From Thermoplasmata archaeon (GTDB taxonomy: Archaea; Thermoplasmatota; E2; UBA202; JdFR-43), in assembly GCA_021163175.1 (NCBI GenBank), contig JAGGXG010000138.1, forward strand, positions 1-7,891: a DNA stretch of 7,891 bases, written 5' to 3'. Shown in pieces: positions 4,736-7,891 of this stretch; the stretch's first letter is position 1, and each line of letters opens with the position of its first letter. The notes beneath the pieces are model-generated. The model saw only the letters and a program-made list of their open reading frames with translations, had not been told where the DNA came from and did no database searches. Made by a program: the position numbers and the translations under genes.

Positions 4736-5250
4736 TGCATTTAAGGGAAGTGCTTGACTATATGCCGTGCGTTATTTGCGAAGAAAGGATTCCAGAAGAA
4801 GAGAGAAAATATTTTTGCACAATTTGCAGGCGCATCAATAGGGTTGTTACTTCCGAGTATGTAACGCCGAGATGGAGTTATAAGGAAGGAGAAATAGAAG
4901 CCATAGAAGGAAGGGAGATAGAAGAGTTAAAGCCAAAAGTTAAAGTAATAATGGAAGAAAAGGAAGAGGAGCCGATAGAAGAGATTGAAATTTTGGAACC
5001 AGGAGACATAGAGGAAGGAGAAATTGAAATAGAAGAAGATCTGCCAGAATGGAAAGCAGTGGAGGAGGAGCCATACAGACACGGAGAGTATACATTGTAT
5101 ACAAAGGAAGTTGTTTTGAGAGGCAACAGAAAGCAGAAGATATATTTCTTCAGCAAGAAAAAGCCAGAAAATGCAAAGCCTGTTCCATTGCCAGCTGGCT
5201 ACGAAGTTAAAGTCAATGAAAAGGGATTGCCATTTCTCAAGAAGAAATAA
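4714..5250 (+). CDS. zinc-ribbon protein with acidic linker and conserved basic C-terminal domain
   Basis: The 178-aa product has three visible parts. The first is an N-terminal zinc ribbon with C19-x2-C22 and C35-x2-C38, a likely Zn site. The second is a Glu-rich, probably disordered segment (about 58-120). The third is a compact basic domain (121-178) with YTLYTKEV, RKQKIYFFSKK and a LPAGYEVKVN..GLPFLKK ending. I have a general memory of this last domain in euryarchaeal proteins of unknown function with endings like GYEVGVN..TGLPFLKK, but cannot name a characterised family. The acid/basic split and zinc ribbon suggest nucleic-acid or protein contact in the cytoplasm; this is inference only. 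Its stop TAA shares one base with the queA start (TAATG), so translation is probably coupled to queuosine genes. Confidence 0.8.
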   Translation: MSNEIEMMHLREVLDYMPCVICEERIPEEERKYFCTICRRINRVVTSEYVTPRWSYKEGEIEAIEGREIEELKPKVKVIMEEKEEEPIEEIEILEPGDIEEGEIEIEEDLPEWKAVEEEPYRHGEYTLYTKEVVLRGNRKQKIYFFSKKKPENAKPVPLPAGYEVKVNEKGLPFLKKK

Positions 5251-6227
5251 TGCTTGAGGAATTCGATTATGATTTACCGAGAGAAAAAATCGCTCAGGAG
5301 CCAGTTTTTCCAAGAGATGAATGTAAGCTTTTAGTATTGAAATGCGATGGAATTGAGCATAGAATTTTTAAAGAAATTTTGGAGTATCTGAATGAAGGCG
5401 ATGCTCTCGTTTTAAATGATAGCAGGGTAATAAAAGCAAGAATATACGGAAGAAAAGAGACAGGAGGGAAAATTGAATTGTTGCTCATTCAAAAGAAGGG
5501 CGAGTATTATGAATGCCTCGTTGGAGGAAAAGTCAGGGAAGGAACAAAATTTTATGTTGGTGGCTACGAAGGAAAAATAATAAGCAAGCAGGGCGGCCGC
5601 TGCCTCGTTGAGCTGCCTATTGGCATCGATGAATGGGAAAGGCTCGGCAGGATGCCGACGCCGCCATATATAAAGAAGGAAATTGGCGATGATGAATGGT
5701 ATCAGACCGTATATGCAAGAAAGAAAGGATCGATAGCAGCTCCAACAGCAGGCTTGCATTTCACGGAGGAGCTATTAAAAAAGATTGAAAGAAAAGGTGT
5801 TGATATTGTTTATATAACCCTGCACGTTGGTCTCGCAACATTTTTGCCTGTGCGCATCGAACAAAACAAAATGGAAAAAGAATATTTTTATGTTAGCGAG
5901 GAGGCAGCGGAAAAAATAAATAATGCAGCTGGCGTTATAGCAGTTGGAACAACTGTAATGCGTGCTCTGGAGAGCTCCTCGCACAATGGAATTGTTAAAC
6001 CAATGCATGGCTATACGGATATTTTCATTCGCCCCGGCTACAAATTCCAATCTCCTGTAAAAGCAATGGTAACAAATTTTCATATGCCAAAGTCATCTCC
6101 ATTACTTCTTGTTAGTGCATTTGCTGGCAGAAATAGAATAATGAAAGCTTACGAAGAAGCTTTGAAAAGAGATTATCGCTTCCTGAGCTTTGGAGATGCA
6201 ATGTTAATTTCAAAATGTTCAGATTAG
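5250..6227 (+). CDS. queA: QueA, SAM:tRNA ribosyltransferase-isomerase
   Basis: The enzyme transfers and rearranges the ribose of S-adenosylmethionine onto preQ1 at tRNA position 34, giving epoxyqueuosine. At 325 aa it is slightly shorter than typical QueA (about 340-355). Family motifs run in order through the whole length: FDYDLP (5-10), IAQEP (14-18), NDSRVIKARI (56-65), GRMPTPPYI (133-141), WYQTVYA (150-156), AAPTAGLHFT (163-172), TLHVGLATF (190-198), AVGTTVMRALE (231-241), FIRPGY (259-264), TNFHMPKS (275-282), LVSAFAG (287-293) and the terminal SFGDAMLI (313-320). One departure: the usual H-x-M-H-x-E after the TLHVG block reads N206-K-M-E209-K-E211, losing both histidines. Its start overlaps the previous stop by one base and its end overlaps tgt by 13 bases. 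QueA is a bacterial-type enzyme, so transfer into this archaeal lineage is likely. Confidence 0.95.
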   Translation: MLEEFDYDLPREKIAQEPVFPRDECKLLVLKCDGIEHRIFKEILEYLNEGDALVLNDSRVIKARIYGRKETGGKIELLLIQKKGEYYECLVGGKVREGTKFYVGGYEGKIISKQGGRCLVELPIGIDEWERLGRMPTPPYIKKEIGDDEWYQTVYARKKGSIAAPTAGLHFTEELLKKIERKGVDIVYITLHVGLATFLPVRIEQNKMEKEYFYVSEEAAEKINNAAGVIAVGTTVMRALESSSHNGIVKPMHGYTDIFIRPGYKFQSPVKAMVTNFHMPKSSPLLLVSAFAGRNRIMKAYEEALKRDYRFLSFGDAMLISKCSD

Positions 6228-7249
6228 AATATGAGGATGGAGCAAGACTCGGCATTCTAAAGGCGCATGGCATTAGTGTTGAAACCCCTGTTTTTCTGCC
6301 AGTGGCTACAAAAGGATGTATAAAGACTTTGCTCCCAGAAGAAGCATGGAATGCTGGTAGCCGTGTGATAATAGCGAACGCATTGCACATTTATTTGAAA
6401 GCTTTCGATTTGGTAAAAAATGGATTGCATGATTTCATGAAATGGAAGGGAATAATATTTACAGATAGCGGAGGCTTTCAGTCAATTAAAAATTTTCCAG
6501 CAAAGATAAGCGATGATGGCATTGTATTCAAAAGGGACGGAAAGGAAGAAATATTCACTCCTGAAAAAAGTATAGAAGTGCAAAAGGCATTGAAAAGTGA
6601 TTTCATATTCATGCTCGATGACTGTCCTCCATATCCCCATAGTAGAAAAAGGGCAATTAAAGCTGTAAAAAGAACAATAGAATGGGCGAAAAGGAGTCAA
6701 GGTGAAAAAAATTTTGCAATATTGCAAGGCGGAGTATATGACGATTTACGCCTCAAATGCATTGAAGAAATTAAAAAACTGGACTTTTTTGGCTTTGCAA
6801 TTGGAGGACTTAGCATAGGGGAACCAAAAGAAAAAATGCATCATATAGTAGCCCTAACAACAAAAAATTTACCAAAAGAAAAGCCTCGTCATCTCATGGG
6901 AGTTGGTTCTCCTGAGGATATAATAGAAGCTGTAAAAAATGGTGTGGACATTTTCGATAGTGCGTTTCCAACAAGAAATGCAAGACATGGAACAATATAC
7001 ACGAGTAAGGGGCCAATAAAACTGAAGAAGGCAAAAGGAAGCGTTATCGACGAACAATGCGATTGTTATACATGCAGAAATTTTTCTCTCGATTATCTGT
7101 CATATTTGTATAGAGAAAAGGAAATGCTTGCAATGCGACTGGCTACAATTCATAACATACGTTATATGAATCGCCTTATGGAGAGGATAAGAGAAGAAAT
7201 AAAAAATGATGGCAACCTGGATAAACTAAAGAGGGAATTTGGATTTTAA
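6215..7249 (+). CDS. tgt: bacterial-type tRNA-guanine transglycosylase (Tgt)
   Basis: This 344-aa TIM-barrel enzyme exchanges guanine 34 of GUN-anticodon tRNAs (Asp, Asn, His, Tyr) for preQ1, the step just before QueA. Visible features are SVETPVFLPV (21-30), TDSGGFQ (83-89) with the general-base Asp84, base-recognition residues D136 and C137 in LDDCPPY, LQGGVY (170-175), AIGGLSIGEP (195-204), the nucleophile Asp248 in IFDSAFPTRNARHG (246-259), and a zinc site C282-x-C284-x2-C287 with H313. There is no C-terminal PUA region as in archaeosine TGT, and the C-x-C-x2-C...H pattern and GGLS segment are bacterial, so the target is position 34 rather than 15. It is about 30 residues shorter than most bacterial Tgt. 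The segment after the catalytic strand lacks the usual RPG (LKAFD at 61-65). The A/T-rich region after the stop (7250-7278) separates it from a convergent gene and could hold terminators for both. Confidence 0.95.
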   Translation: MFRLEYEDGARLGILKAHGISVETPVFLPVATKGCIKTLLPEEAWNAGSRVIIANALHIYLKAFDLVKNGLHDFMKWKGIIFTDSGGFQSIKNFPAKISDDGIVFKRDGKEEIFTPEKSIEVQKALKSDFIFMLDDCPPYPHSRKRAIKAVKRTIEWAKRSQGEKNFAILQGGVYDDLRLKCIEEIKKLDFFGFAIGGLSIGEPKEKMHHIVALTTKNLPKEKPRHLMGVGSPEDIIEAVKNGVDIFDSAFPTRNARHGTIYTSKGPIKLKKAKGSVIDEQCDCYTCRNFSLDYLSYLYREKEMLAMRLATIHNIRYMNRLMERIREEIKNDGNLDKLKREFGF

Positions 7250-7278
7250 AAACTCTTTAAAATTATTTAACCCCAACT

Positions 7279-7891
7279 CTATCTAACTAATACAGCAATT
7301 CCACCCAAAGTTCCAGCAAAAAGTCTCTTCCCATTAGAAGAAAACTTTAATTCAAAGATGTTAATGGCACTGGATGTTAATCCATGGCTATAGTTGTGCC
7401 AAGTTAAACCGGCATTAATGCTTCTATACACGCCACCATTATATAATCCCACAAATACTTCATTTGGTCTATTAGGATTTACCACCACAACAGCGCTTGT
7501 ACCTTTAAACCCACGTATTATTTTTTTATTGCTTCCATATAAATTGATAGCCACATTTAATTTCCTTAATTTTAGCAGCGGGATCTTTAATATTCTACCC
7601 TTTTCCGTTCCTATAAATGCATAGGTTTTCTCTAAAGGTAAACCTTGTTGTATATCAATGCTATAAAAGTAATCATCAAATAAAAATACCCTTGATTCTT
7701 CCAACTCTATTTTGTTTCCTTCAACTATAATTTTAATAACTTTCCCACCACCATTTGTTCCGCTACCAACAGCATAGTAAATATTAGAATCAAGGGGATC
7801 CTGAGTTATATGATACATGTCACTATCTTTGTAAATCCAATCCCATGTTAATCCGTGGTCAAAGCTTACATATAACCCTCTTTCTCCTTTC
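7279..7891 (-). CDS. Asp-box (BNR) beta-propeller protein, 5' end outside window
   Basis: The frame stays open to the right edge, so the last 203 residues of a longer protein are seen; the Met at 7818 is internal, not the start. Two Asp-box repeats (S-x-D-x-G-x-T-W) are clear: SFDHGLTW coded near 7860-7840, and SINAGLTW about 140 residues later, where Asn replaces the Asp. Other GG-rich turns and repeated hydrophobic strands (for example VFVGLYNGGVYRS and LFAGTLGGIAVL near the end) fit blades of a beta-propeller. The family covers sialidases, YCF48-like factors and many secreted or surface glycan- or protein-binding proteins. No catalytic sialidase residues can be judged from this piece, so function is left open. 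It ends convergent to tgt with 29 bases between the stops. Confidence 0.85.
   Translation of the reverse strand, partial: KGERGLYVSFDHGLTWDWIYKDSDMYHITQDPLDSNIYYAVGSGTNGGGKVIKIIVEGNKIELEESRVFLFDDYFYSIDIQQGLPLEKTYAFIGTEKGRILKIPLLKLRKLNVAINLYGSNKKIIRGFKGTSAVVVVNPNRPNEVFVGLYNGGVYRSINAGLTWHNYSHGLTSSAINIFELKFSSNGKRLFAGTLGGIAVLVR

Noticed and set aside
4878..6390. Several minus-strand open frames opposite the zinc-ribbon gene, queA and tgt
   Set aside because: They are rich in Ser, Phe, Tyr and Cys in the manner of antisense readings of Lys/Glu-rich genes and match no family; the plus-strand genes are secure.
6215..7249. Archaeosine TGT (position 15) identity
   Set aside because: The protein is only 344 aa with no PUA region, and its GGLSIGEP, PTRNARHG and CDCYTC motifs are of the bacterial position-34 enzyme.
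1..7891. CRISPR arrays, insertion sequences and rRNA genes
   Set aside because: No regularly spaced repeats, transposase-like frames or rRNA-like conserved segments were seen on either strand.

Overview
The window is AT-rich and almost certainly archaeal. It holds a tRNA gene split by an intron with a bulge-helix-bulge splice motif, archaemetzincin remnants, TATA boxes 23-25 bases ahead of start codons with no ribosome binding site (leaderless transcripts), and a zinc-ribbon protein whose C-terminal domain I associate with Euryarchaeota, perhaps Thermoplasmatota. The lineage call is an inference; no marker here fixes it.

Layout, left to right. (1) 1-87: a possible minus-strand gene start at the edge and the tRNA promoter. 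(2) 88-215: tRNA-Gln(CUG) with a 55-nt intron at position 37/38. (3) 216-603: gene-poor spacer with a T-rich terminator candidate, two competing hairpins, a decayed-looking minus-strand reading frame, and a promoter with a 14-bp perfect palindrome. (4) 604-2639: a two-gene cassette, TcmP (three-Cys-motif partner) on plus and a spore-photoproduct-lyase-like radical SAM protein on minus. They are transcribed toward each other and their stop codons overlap. (5) 2825-4735: an SLC6/NSS sodium symporter, its MetS-type 30-aa small subunit, and an archaemetzincin split into two short frames with the catalytic HExxH destroyed. Each gene overlaps the next. (6) 4714-7249: a zinc-ribbon/acidic-linker protein, queA and a bacterial-type tgt, also chained by overlaps. 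(7) 7279-7891, minus: the C-terminal part of an Asp-box (BNR) beta-propeller protein that runs off the right edge.

How the genes fit together. NSS and MetS form one small-solute uptake system. QueA and Tgt form the two tRNA-level steps of queuosine synthesis, a pathway typical of bacteria, inside an archaeal chromosome. TcmP and the radical SAM protein are the best candidate for an incompletely described system: a SAM-methyltransferase-like protein next to a three-Cys radical SAM enzyme, placed just after a tRNA gene in a region that looks accessory. The broken archaemetzincin is the clearest oddity: its four structural cysteines survive while two of three catalytic-zinc histidines/glutamate positions are mutated.
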